From assembly GCA_903842345.1 (NCBI GenBank), contig CAIMLR010000027.1, forward strand, positions 62,001 through 126,000: a stretch of DNA of 64,000 nt, given 5' to 3'. The notes under the pieces were generated by a model. It did not search any database. It was not told the DNA's origin and saw only the letters and a program-made list of their open reading frames with translations. Position numbers and translations under genes: made by a program. The first letter of the stretch is position 1, and each line of letters opens with the position of its first letter. This document shows positions 56,682 through 64,000 of the stretch, one piece after another. The DNA comes from an uncultured Myxococcales bacterium. GTDB lineage: Bacteria > Myxococcota_A > UBA9042.

Positions 56682-58115
56682 ATGACCTTTGCTTCGCCAT
56701 CGCCGACTTCGCTGACGCTTCGCCGCTGCAAGTTGATTGCGACAGGTGCGGACGGCAGCGCCACCGAGTACATCTTTGACCAGCCCAACGTCACGCTTGG
56801 CGCGCTGGAAGACAATGACCTCGTGCTGGATGACGATCGCGTCAGCCGCCACCACGCGCGGATTTTCAGCGACGGCGATGCCTTCCTGATTGAGGACCTG
56901 CGCTCGGTCGCGGGCACGTACGTCGACCGCGTGCGGGTGCGCGAGGCGTGGCTGCGTTCTGGCTGTACGCTGCGGCTCGGCGGGACGACGCTGCGGTTTT
57001 CCGTCGTGACGGAGAAACTGGACGTGCGGCCGCGCGCGGAAGGCCAGCTCGGCAGTCTTGTCGGTCAATCTGAATCCATGCGGCGGCTGATGGCGGCGGT
57101 GGAAAAGGTGGCGCCAACGGGCGCGACCGTGGTGCTGGAAGGGGAAACGGGGACGGGCAAGGAGGTTGTGGCGCGCACGCTGCACCACCTGTCGGCGCGC
57201 GCGACGCAGCCCTTCATCGTTTTTGACTGCAGCGCGGTGCAGCAAAACCTCATTGAATCTGAGCTTTTTGGTCACGAGAAGGGCAGCTTCACCGGCGCGC
57301 TGGCGACGCGCCAGGGCCTGTTTGAGCTGGCGCACGGCGGCACGATCTTCCTTGACGAAGTCGGCGAGCTGGCGCTGGACCTGCAGCCCAAGCTGCTGCG
57401 CGCGCTGGAGACGCGGGAAATTCGCCGAGTGGGCGGCAACCGGCCGATCAAGATCGACGTGCGCGTGTTGGCGGCGACGAACCGCGACCTGGCGGCGGAA
57501 GTGAAGGCCGGGCGGTTCCGCGAGGATCTGTTCTATCGTCTCGGGGTGGTGCGGCTGCAGCTGCCGCCGTTGCGCGAGCGCCGCGAAGATATTCGGCTTT
57601 TGGCCGAGCACCTGCTGCGCAACGGCACCTTCAACCGCGGCGGCGTTGGCGCCAAAGACCGCGCCAGCCAGCGCGTGAAGGGCATCAGCCAGGAAGCGCT
57701 GCAGCTCCTGCACGACTACGATTGGCCCGGCAACGTGCGCGAATTGGGCAATATCGTCGAGCGCGCGTGTTCTTTTGCCGAAGGCGACTTGCTGCAAGCG
57801 GACGATTTGCCCGAAAGTATCCGCGGGGCCGATGCGCCGCGGCGTCGTCAGGATGCCTGGGCGCCGACGGAACCGTTGCCGCCGCCGCTCCAGCCGAACG
57901 CCGCGCCGCCGCTGCATGTGGATCTGAACTTTCGCGACGCCAAGGAAAACTGGCTGGGGACTTTTGAGCGCGATTATCTGGCCGCCGTGCTGACGCGGCA
58001 TGGCGGCAATCTCAGTCAGGCGGCCCGCGACGCGGACGTGGATCGCAAGCATTTCAGGCGGCTGGCCCGCAAGTACAACCTGGTCGCCGGCAAGCCCGGC
58101 GATGAAGACGAGTAA
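56682..58115 (+). CDS. FHA-domain sigma-54-dependent transcriptional activator
   Basis: 477 residues. FHA domain at about 20-110 (VSRHHARIF), AAA+ domain with Walker A GETGTGKE (about 153), the sigma-54-contact loop GSFTGA (about 200; the canonical sequence is GAFTGA), Walker [13 protein letters not shown] and the sensor [10 protein letters not shown], then a Fis-type HTH ([21 protein letters not shown]). It should open sigma-54 promoters in response to a phosphothreonine signal from a Ser/Thr kinase, a common myxobacterial arrangement. It follows the DksA-like gene by 22 bases and precedes the glycosyltransferase by 10. ATG has GAGAGCGAGCG upstream. Confidence 0.95.
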   Translation: MTFASPSPTSLTLRRCKLIATGADGSATEYIFDQPNVTLGALEDNDLVLDDDRVSRHHARIFSDGDAFLIEDLRSVAGTYVDRVRVREAWLRSGCTLRLGGTTLRFSVVTEKLDVRPRAEGQLGSLVGQSESMRRLMAAVEKVAPTGATVVLEGETGTGKEVVARTLHHLSARATQPFIVFDCSAVQQNLIESELFGHEKGSFTGALATRQGLFELAHGGTIFLDEVGELALDLQPKLLRALETREIRRVGGNRPIKIDVRVLAATNRDLAAEVKAGRFREDLFYRLGVVRLQLPPLRERREDIRLLAEHLLRNGTFNRGGVGAKDRASQRVKGISQEALQLLHDYDWPGNVRELGNIVERACSFAEGDLLQADDLPESIRGADAPRRRQDAWAPTEPLPPPLQPNAAPPLHVDLNFRDAKENWLGTFERDYLAAVLTRHGGNLSQAARDADVDRKHFRRLARKYNLVAGKPGDEDE

Positions 58116-58125
58116 GCCCAAGCTG

Positions 58126-60552
58126 ATGAGCACGCCCGAACCCCAACTGCGCCGATCGGTGGACCTTGGCATTGCCCTGGCGCTTTGGCTCGCGGCGACG
58201 CTCCTCCTCGTCATGACCAACGACATGGGCTTTGTGCGCGACGAAGCGTTCTATTTTGGCCACGCGGAGACGTACCAGGACTGGTTCGTCAAAGTGGAAG
58301 CCGGCGGCAAGACGCGCCAGGACGCGCTGGAGCGCAAGGCGATTCTCGACACGTGGCGCGCCAATTCCGAGCATCCGCCGCTGGACAAGATCCTGTTCGG
58401 CTGGTCATGGCGGGCTTTTGGCCGCAAGCTGCGCCCGGTCTCCAACATCCACCAACAGGACAGTGAGATCCTTTTGGACATCAACGAGCTGGGTCCGTCG
58501 CACGGCTACCAGCCCAGCAGCAAAATCTGGCTGCTCAAGCCGCAGATCGTCGGCAGTCCGGCGGACGTCAGCCCGCGGCGGCTGGTGCAGGGCAAGGTCA
58601 TCGAGCGCAAGAACGACCACGCGACGGTGCGGATCGACAAATCCGCGGATCTCGCGCTGCTCAAGGCGACGTGCCTCGCGCCGGGCCTTGGCGACAAGGG
58701 CGTGATTCGCCGGACCGGTTGCGAAGCGCTGGAGCAGCGCAAGCTGTACGTGATGTCAGAATCCAACGCGATGCGCTTTCCCGGCGCGGTTTTTGCCGGC
58801 TTGCTTGTGGCGCTGCTCTACCTCGCGGCGCGGCTGATGTTCACGGGACCGCAGACGGCGTGGGGTCCGGGTCAGGCGGTGCAGGCTTTTGCGGTGGCGG
58901 CTGGCGTCGGCTGGCTGTGCCTGCCGCAGCCGTTCTACCACGCGCACCTCGCGGGTTTTGACACGACGATTACCACGCTGCTCTTTGCCACGACGCTGGC
59001 GTACCACCGATCCCTGCGTTCGCGGCGCTGGATCCTGCCAACCGCGATTCTCTGGGGCTTCGCGCTTCTCGCCAAACACAACGCGCTGTTCCTGCCGCTT
59101 GTGCTGATCGGTCACTGGCTGTGGGACGCGGTCGCGGAGCGGCGGTTTGCAGTCGCGCTGGCGCCCGGCTCCTGGCTGCAGCGGGTGCCCTGGCTGATCA
59201 CGGGCGTGGCGCTGGCGGTGCCGGCCTATTTCCTGCATCCAGTGCTGGCCGTGGCCGTGCTTCTCCTGCCGCTGACGCGGTTTGTGCAGGTGTCCACGCC
59301 GCCGGTGCCCGCCGTGTTCTTCGTGATGCTGCCGGTCGGCTTTGGCATCCTCATCGCCGGCTGGCCGCTGCTGTGGGTGGACACGCTGGACAATTTCTTG
59401 CGCTGGCTGGAATTCCACATCCACCATGAACACTACATGCAGGTCTATTTTGGCCAGGTGCTGGCGTATCCGCCGTTCCCGCCGCAATTCGCCTGGGTCA
59501 TGACGGCGCTGACGTGGCCGCTGGTGCTGCTTGTGGCTTTTGCCCTCGGTCTGTTGGCCGTGTACTGGCCGCGGCGCCTGCCGGACTGGCTGCACGACCT
59601 TCAGGCGTGGCGGCAAGCGCGCAAGATCAAGCCTGAAGTGCAGCACGACGCGACGGTGCCGCTGGACGTGGCGACCAAACGCCGCGAGGAGACCGTGCGC
59701 GACATGGGTCGGCAGGCGGACGTGGACGCGTACCGGGCGCGCATGCGCCGCGCAGGACCGTTGGGTCTGGACGATTTTGGCCGCACGGCTGAGCTGCGCA
59801 GCTACGATCGCCTGATCCTGCTGAGCGCGATCTGGCCGATGGCGCTCATTTCCATGCCCGGGACCCCGATCTTTGGCGGGACCAAGCACTGGATGCTCGC
59901 GTACGCGTTCATGCTGCTGATCGCTGCGCGCGGACTCCAGGCGATTTGGCGGCGGCTGGCGGAAGCGATCGCGCCGACCGATGGCGCCGCGACCGACATG
60001 GAAGGCGTGAATCCCGGCAGCGTGGAAGCGGCGCTGATGCGGCAATTCGCCCCGCCGGCGCTCTCCTGGTGGCGCGGTCACGCGGTGCCGGGCTTGCTGG
60101 CGTGGGCGATGGCGCTGGCGGTGCTGCTGCCATCCGCGCAGGCGACTGCGGATTCCCACCCCCAGGGAACGGCGTACTACAACGACCTCATCGGCGGCAT
60201 TCCGGGCGCAGCGGAAGCGGGCATGCAGCGGCAGTTCTGGGGCGGCACGACGCGCGCGCTTTTGGAGGAGGTCAACCGCCGGGCACCGCAGAACGCCACG
60301 ATTTGGTTTCACAAGTCGGCTTGGGGCGCGTACGCCATGTACCAGCGCGAGGGCTGGTTCCGCCGCGATTTGCGCTACACGTCGGACGCCGCGGTGCCGA
60401 CCGCGCTCGGTTTCTACCACCATCAAAAAGACCACGACGACTACGAGTTGGACCTCTGGCAGGCCTACAAATGGCGCACGCCCGTGGCGCAATGGTCGCT
60501 GGACGGCGTGCCAATGCTGACCGTGTATGAAGCGCCGAAAAACCCCAAGTGA
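58126..60552 (+). CDS. GT-C (GT39/ArnT-like) glycosyltransferase
   Basis: 808 residues with about ten to twelve membrane helices. Typical GT-C marks: an acidic pair after helix 1 (GFVRDEAFYFGH), and NSEHPPLDKILFG, the lipid-sugar acceptor region of PMT/ArnT enzymes. Between helix 1 and helix 2 is an unusually long periplasmic loop (about 175 residues) containing a beta-rich insert (GKVIERKNDHATVRIDK). Probably transfers a sugar from a polyprenyl carrier to lipid or protein outside the cytoplasm. ATG 58102 is possible and would overlap the activator gene; neither start has a strong ribosome site. Confidence 0.82.
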   Translation: MSTPEPQLRRSVDLGIALALWLAATLLLVMTNDMGFVRDEAFYFGHAETYQDWFVKVEAGGKTRQDALERKAILDTWRANSEHPPLDKILFGWSWRAFGRKLRPVSNIHQQDSEILLDINELGPSHGYQPSSKIWLLKPQIVGSPADVSPRRLVQGKVIERKNDHATVRIDKSADLALLKATCLAPGLGDKGVIRRTGCEALEQRKLYVMSESNAMRFPGAVFAGLLVALLYLAARLMFTGPQTAWGPGQAVQAFAVAAGVGWLCLPQPFYHAHLAGFDTTITTLLFATTLAYHRSLRSRRWILPTAILWGFALLAKHNALFLPLVLIGHWLWDAVAERRFAVALAPGSWLQRVPWLITGVALAVPAYFLHPVLAVAVLLLPLTRFVQVSTPPVPAVFFVMLPVGFGILIAGWPLLWVDTLDNFLRWLEFHIHHEHYMQVYFGQVLAYPPFPPQFAWVMTALTWPLVLLVAFALGLLAVYWPRRLPDWLHDLQAWRQARKIKPEVQHDATVPLDVATKRREETVRDMGRQADVDAYRARMRRAGPLGLDDFGRTAELRSYDRLILLSAIWPMALISMPGTPIFGGTKHWMLAYAFMLLIAARGLQAIWRRLAEAIAPTDGAATDMEGVNPGSVEAALMRQFAPPALSWWRGHAVPGLLAWAMALAVLLPSAQATADSHPQGTAYYNDLIGGIPGAAEAGMQRQFWGGTTRALLEEVNRRAPQNATIWFHKSAWGAYAMYQREGWFRRDLRYTSDAAVPTALGFYHHQKDHDDYELDLWQAYKWRTPVAQWSLDGVPMLTVYEAPKNPK

Positions 60553-60572
60553 TCGGGATCGCGCCAATCCGG

Positions 60573-60601
60573 TTGCAGAGACTGGCCATGACTCCTACAC
60601 T
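60573..60601 (+). promoter_or_regulatory. candidate promoter of the TIGR04551-like barrel
   Basis: TTGCAG at 60573-60578, 17-base spacer, TACACT at 60596-60601. The -35 matches at only 3 of 6; the -10 at 4 of 6. Confidence 0.3.
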
Positions 60602-60647
60602 CCGCCGTCCCCGGAGCCATGTTGGCCCGTGCCTTGTCAGGACGTGA

Positions 60648-62267
60648 ATGCTGTTTTTCCGTTTGCGCGTCCGCCTCGGCCTTGCCATGACCCTTTGCGG
60701 GCTGTGGTCCGCATCGGCGTTTGCCGCAGAAGCGCAGGATGGTCAGCCGGTTCCGCCCGCCACGCCGCTTGTGACGCTGGATCTGCACGGTGAGATGCGC
60801 ACGCGCCTCGATTACCTGGATGGCGTTCGCTACACAACGTCCGACCCGAGCATCGCGCCGCACCTCGATGTGCGCCACGGCGAGTCCAATACCGCGCCGT
60901 CCGACGGCCGTATGGGCATTGGCGATCTGCGCTTGCGCTTTGATCCGACCCTGCACGTCGCGGAATGGGCGGACATCCGCACGCAGATCGACGGCGTCAG
61001 CAACATGGTGCTCGGCGGCCAGAACAACGCCGCGCGCGCGGGTCAGGATGCGCTGGGCACGCAGAGCTGGACGTCCGACACGGGCGGCTTCGCCTCAACC
61101 GCGAGCATCGGCGTCCGCCGCGCTTGGGTACACGTGCGCGTGCTGGGCATGGGCGAACTCGACATCGGCCGCATGGGCGACCACTTTGGCCTCGGCATGG
61201 TCCGCAACGACGGTCGCGATCTGTTCAGCGATTTTCAGACCGATCTCGACCGCATCCAGATTTCCGCCGAGTTCTTTGGCCTTCGCTTGAAGGCGGCGCG
61301 CGACATCCTGTTCAACGGTCCGCTCAGCTCGACTGCGCTGACGGGAACGTCCGTCCTGACCCGCGGCACCAATGCGACGGTGACCGAAGGCCAGCCGGTG
61401 CCGTTGCAGGACAGCGCCGACGCGACGCGCTGGCTGCTGCAGGCGGAGAGCGCCAAGTCCGCGGACGCGCCGGGCATGAAGTTCGCCGCGGCGCTGATGT
61501 ACCAGAGCATGGACAACGGCTTTTACGCGGAGCACGGCACCGATTGCGCCGCGCAAAAGACCTGCGACCAGCTGATTCCGCGTACGGTCCGGCAGTTTAC
61601 GCCGCAGTTGTATCTGGATTGGCGCGGCAAGTTGGCGGATGCGCCGCTGCGGCTGCAGCTCGAAGGCGCGTTTCGCTACGGCACCGTGCTCAACGCCGAC
61701 GAACGGTCCAGCACGGTCACGTCCAAGACGCTGGTCGGCGGCGGCTTTGCTGGCAAGGCGGAGATGCGGACGGGTCGGCACATGTGGAACATCGACCTCG
61801 GCATGGCGTCCGGCGAACGCGGCGGCGGCTTTGGCGTGAACGACCAGGACAACTGGCGCACTGGCGCGGCACCTGACGCCGCACCCCGCTCCTTCGTTAC
61901 CGGCTTCAATTTTCACCGCGGGTTCCTCGTGGACAACATCCTGTTTCGGGACATCATCGGCGCGGTGGCCAACGCTTGGTACTTCAAGCCGAACTGGCAG
62001 CTGACGCTGCTGGAGACGGGCGTGGACCAGGGCCTGTTCGTCAACGCCGGTTTGATGACGGCGCTCGCGGCTTCTGACAACGCCACGCCGGGCAAGGCGA
62101 CCTTCCTCGGCCTGGAGCCCGACGTCGGACTGTGGTGGAAGGCGCTGAAGACGACCGCAGTGGTGCGTGCGTCGTACCTGCTGCCGGGCGCCGCGCTGGA
62201 TGCGCCGTCGGGCGCGCACGCGCTCTCCGTGTGGCGGTTGGACGCGGCGCTGCGCTTCAAGTTCTAG
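60648..62267 (+). CDS. TIGR04551-like outer-membrane beta-barrel protein
   Basis: 539 residues. Signal peptide (CGLWSASAFA), then TLDLHGEMRTRLDYLDG and a series of amphipathic strands; WAEWADIRTQID-like and ELDIGRMGDHFGLGMVRNDG match the layout of TIGR04551 proteins of myxobacteria and relatives, which are predicted porins of unknown role. The terminal residues LRFKF fit a beta-barrel end. One Cys pair (TDCAAQKTCDQ) lies in a loop. ATG follows AGGA by 6 bases. Confidence in the family is moderate; in an outer-membrane barrel, good. Confidence 0.8.
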   Translation: MLFFRLRVRLGLAMTLCGLWSASAFAAEAQDGQPVPPATPLVTLDLHGEMRTRLDYLDGVRYTTSDPSIAPHLDVRHGESNTAPSDGRMGIGDLRLRFDPTLHVAEWADIRTQIDGVSNMVLGGQNNAARAGQDALGTQSWTSDTGGFASTASIGVRRAWVHVRVLGMGELDIGRMGDHFGLGMVRNDGRDLFSDFQTDLDRIQISAEFFGLRLKAARDILFNGPLSSTALTGTSVLTRGTNATVTEGQPVPLQDSADATRWLLQAESAKSADAPGMKFAAALMYQSMDNGFYAEHGTDCAAQKTCDQLIPRTVRQFTPQLYLDWRGKLADAPLRLQLEGAFRYGTVLNADERSSTVTSKTLVGGGFAGKAEMRTGRHMWNIDLGMASGERGGGFGVNDQDNWRTGAAPDAAPRSFVTGFNFHRGFLVDNILFRDIIGAVANAWYFKPNWQLTLLETGVDQGLFVNAGLMTALAASDNATPGKATFLGLEPDVGLWWKALKTTAVVRASYLLPGAALDAPSGAHALSVWRLDAALRFKF

Positions 62268-62300
62268 CACAGACGGCCCAGCAATCCGCCCTTTGTTCAT

Positions 62301-62330
62301 TTGTCTGAGCCACGCGGGGCGTGTTACACT
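62301..62330 (+). promoter_or_regulatory. candidate promoter of the truncated Cys-rich lipoprotein
   Basis: TTGTCT at 62301-62306, 18-base spacer, TACACT at 62325-62330. The leader would be ~130 bases and contains GGGAGAG just before ATG 62469. Confidence 0.35.
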
Positions 62331-62468
62331 CAGCAGATGCGTCTGCGACCCGCGGTGGTCTGCTCGCGCCACGAACTGCTTGTGCCACAAGGCCATGGCT
62401 TGCACGAACTGCCCTCCAATCGCCCGCCCCGGCGCCGATTGCGGTGCGGCTTGACCGGGAGAGACGCG

Positions 62469-64000
62469 ATGCGCAGTGCCTTGACGACAGGCTTTTGGCA
62501 GCGGGGACGCGGCGCGATCGCGGCGATGAGTCTGCTGGCCCTGCTGGCGGTCGCGTGCGGCACGACGTCCACGACGGGCAACGGCGCGGATGTGGCGACG
62601 GAAGACGCTGTGGGCACCGACGCGGCGGGCGACGACGCGGATCAGGACCTGCAGGCGACGGACAAGGATGCGACCGACAAAGCGGATGCGCCGGTTGATG
62701 CGGATGCGGCGCCGGATGCGGGCGAGGATGCGGCTTCTGACGCGCTGGAAGACACGGCGCCGGACGGCACGGATCTGACCGACGCGACGGACGCGAGCGC
62801 TGGAACGGACGCGATCGACGTGGCGGAGACCAAGGTCGATGTGCCGCCGGAGGACGCTGGCGGTATTGGCAAATCGATCCACACCACGGCGTGCACGGCC
62901 AACATCGAGTGCGACATTCCCTGCGCCAAGGGCGCGTGCTTTCAGGGCAAATGCTCGTACACCGTCAAAGGCAACGTCTGTTTGACGCCGTACGGCGACG
63001 GTCAGGTCGCGTGCTACGGCGCCGGGCTCGCCGATGACGTCACGCCGTGCCTCGCGTGCGCGCCCAAGATCGCGACGGGCAAGCTCAGCGCCATCTCCGG
63101 CATCGCGGCGTTGGATGGTCCGGGCGCCGGCGTCTCGATCGAGGACACCGCCAAGGGTGGCATTGGCTGGAATTTCAGCAGCCAGCGCAGCGTTTCCGGC
63201 GGCGCGAGCCTCTACTTTGGCGACCCGACGAGCCTGACTTACGCCAACGGCAAGCACGTGGCCGGCAAAGCGACGCTGCCGCCGCTGCCCGTTCCCAAGA
63301 CCGCGGGCGTCAATCCGGCCGTGTCGTTCTGGCTGTGGATGGACACCGAGGCGTCCGCAGGCTTTGACATGCTGACCGTGAACGTGCTCGACGGCGCGGC
63401 GACCGTGCCGGTGTGGAATTCCGATGCGCAGCTCAGCACGACGCATGGCTCCTGGCAGCGGATTACGCTGGATGTCTCGGCGTGGGCGGGCCAGTCGCTG
63501 ACGCTGCAGTTCGCGTTTGACTCGATTGACGGCAGCGTCAACGCGTTTGAGGGCGTGTACATCGACGAAATCGAGGTCTCCACCGGCTGCTGCGCCGCGG
63601 CGTCCGATTGCGACGACGGCAATGCGTGTAGCCTGGACCTCTGCCAGCCCACCAGTGGCGGCACGCCCGCGTGCGTCCACACGCCCAAGGCGGACTGCTG
63701 CAACACGGTCGGCGACTGCAACGACGGCAAGCCCTGCACGTTGGACCTCTGCCCGGTCGCGGGCGGCGCATGCGCGCACAGCGCCAAGGTCGACTGCTGC
63801 ATGAGCGCGGGCGACTGCGACGACGGCGACGCGTGCACGATCGACGACTGCTCCGCGCCCGGCGGCGGCTGCAAGCACCAGAACACGTGCTGCAAGACCG
63901 ACGCCGAATGCAAGACCGCGGACTCGTGCTTCACCGGCAGCTGCAGCGCCGGCCAGTGCGTGTTCCAGAGCGTCTGCTGCCAGAAGGACACGGACTGCGA
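62469..64000 (+). CDS. Cys-rich surface lipoprotein, truncated by the window edge
   Basis: Open from ATG 62469 to the last base (510 codons, no stop). Lipobox LLAVAC then GTTS; an Asp/Ala stalk of about 100 residues; a short Cys-rich module; a beta-rich jelly-roll-like domain at about residues 200-370 (GASLYFGDP, WQRITLDVSAWAGQSL, VYIDEIEVS) that resembles MAM/choice-of-anchor-J folds; then CDDGnaCtxDxC CTDC-like units continuing off the edge. GGGAGAG is the ribosome site. Domain order differs from its paralogs, which put the repeats before the beta domain. Confidence 0.85.
   Translation, partial: MRSALTTGFWQRGRGAIAAMSLLALLAVACGTTSTTGNGADVATEDAVGTDAAGDDADQDLQATDKDATDKADAPVDADAAPDAGEDAASDALEDTAPDGTDLTDATDASAGTDAIDVAETKVDVPPEDAGGIGKSIHTTACTANIECDIPCAKGACFQGKCSYTVKGNVCLTPYGDGQVACYGAGLADDVTPCLACAPKIATGKLSAISGIAALDGPGAGVSIEDTAKGGIGWNFSSQRSVSGGASLYFGDPTSLTYANGKHVAGKATLPPLPVPKTAGVNPAVSFWLWMDTEASAGFDMLTVNVLDGAATVPVWNSDAQLSTTHGSWQRITLDVSAWAGQSLTLQFAFDSIDGSVNAFEGVYIDEIEVSTGCCAAASDCDDGNACSLDLCQPTSGGTPACVHTPKADCCNTVGDCNDGKPCTLDLCPVAGGACAHSAKVDCCMSAGDCDDGDACTIDDCSAPGGGCKHQNTCCKTDAECKTADSCFTGSCSAGQCVFQSVCCQKDTDC

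Noticed and set aside
61095-63878. 927-residue minus-strand ORF
   Set aside because: Antisense to the barrel and to the truncated lipoprotein, both with clear signal peptides and domains.

Overview
The window is high-GC, gene-dense bacterial DNA, and every gene is uninterrupted. The protein repertoire suggests a member of the Myxococcota or a close deltaproteobacterial relative (inference, from these features together): thrombospondin type 3 (TSP3) calcium-repeat surface proteins, a MYXO-CTERM-like Cys/hydrophobic/Arg segment, several large cysteine-rich lipoproteins with Asp/Ala-rich stalks, a TIGR04551-like outer-membrane protein, an FHA-GAF-adenylate cyclase, an FHA-type sigma-54 activator and a CPBP intramembrane protease. 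I see no rRNA, tRNA, CRISPR array, insertion sequence or prophage. No gap without a gene exceeds about 230 bases. The first 49 bases hold nothing I can name, and the last gene runs off the right edge.

Layout. 50-9026 (+): a lipoprotein, a FadL-type porin, a Cys-rich lipoprotein ending in a choice-of-anchor-L-like domain, a B12-binding radical SAM protein and an FHA-GAF-adenylate cyclase. 9033-20205: an FAD-dependent oxidoreductase, a 1999-residue TSP3/MYXO-CTERM-like/beta-barrel fusion, an orphan protein, dtd with an alpha/beta hydrolase, and a nitrilase-family amidase. 20350-25887: eno, three small lipoproteins (one with a PDZ domain), an MBL-fold hydrolase, and a homocysteine methyltransferase-MTHFR fusion. 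25972-31167: a Cys-rich MopE-type lipoprotein, an Asp-stalk lipoprotein, a membrane-anchored orphan and serS. 31177-35721 (-): four genes joined by ATGA overlaps (ArsA-like ATPase, active M16 peptidase, inactive-looking M16 partner, small-alarmone-hydrolase-like HD protein). 35855-44043 (+): two orphans, the gap-pgk-tpiA-secG cluster, dapD and an HTTM-like membrane protein. 44052-49604: two divergent Cys-rich lipoproteins. 49793-56157: pyrG-rsmI, a MoaD-MoaE fusion with pcrA, and the CPBP protease. 56240-64000 (+): a DksA-like protein, an FHA-sigma-54 activator, a GT-C glycosyltransferase, a TIGR04551-like barrel and a truncated Cys-rich lipoprotein.

How the genes fit together. Housekeeping functions (lower glycolysis, CTP, serine and D-amino-acid proofreading, lysine, molybdopterin, DNA repair) alternate with cell-envelope genes. 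Five large and several small lipoproteins share a lipobox in which Cys is usually followed by Gly. The large ones and one repeat-free lipoprotein have an acidic stalk, and the large ones then carry Dicty_CTDC- or MopE-like calcium/disulfide modules, so they look like a surface-display set. The TSP3 fusion carries an internal sorting-signal-like segment, and the CPBP protease belongs to the superfamily that contains the myxosortases; together they may form a sorting pair. Signalling genes (adenylate cyclase, MBL hydrolase, alarmone-hydrolase-like HD protein, DksA-like protein, FHA activator) suggest cAMP and stringent-response control. A promoter of the form TTGAnn-N17-TACnnT recurs upstream of many genes.
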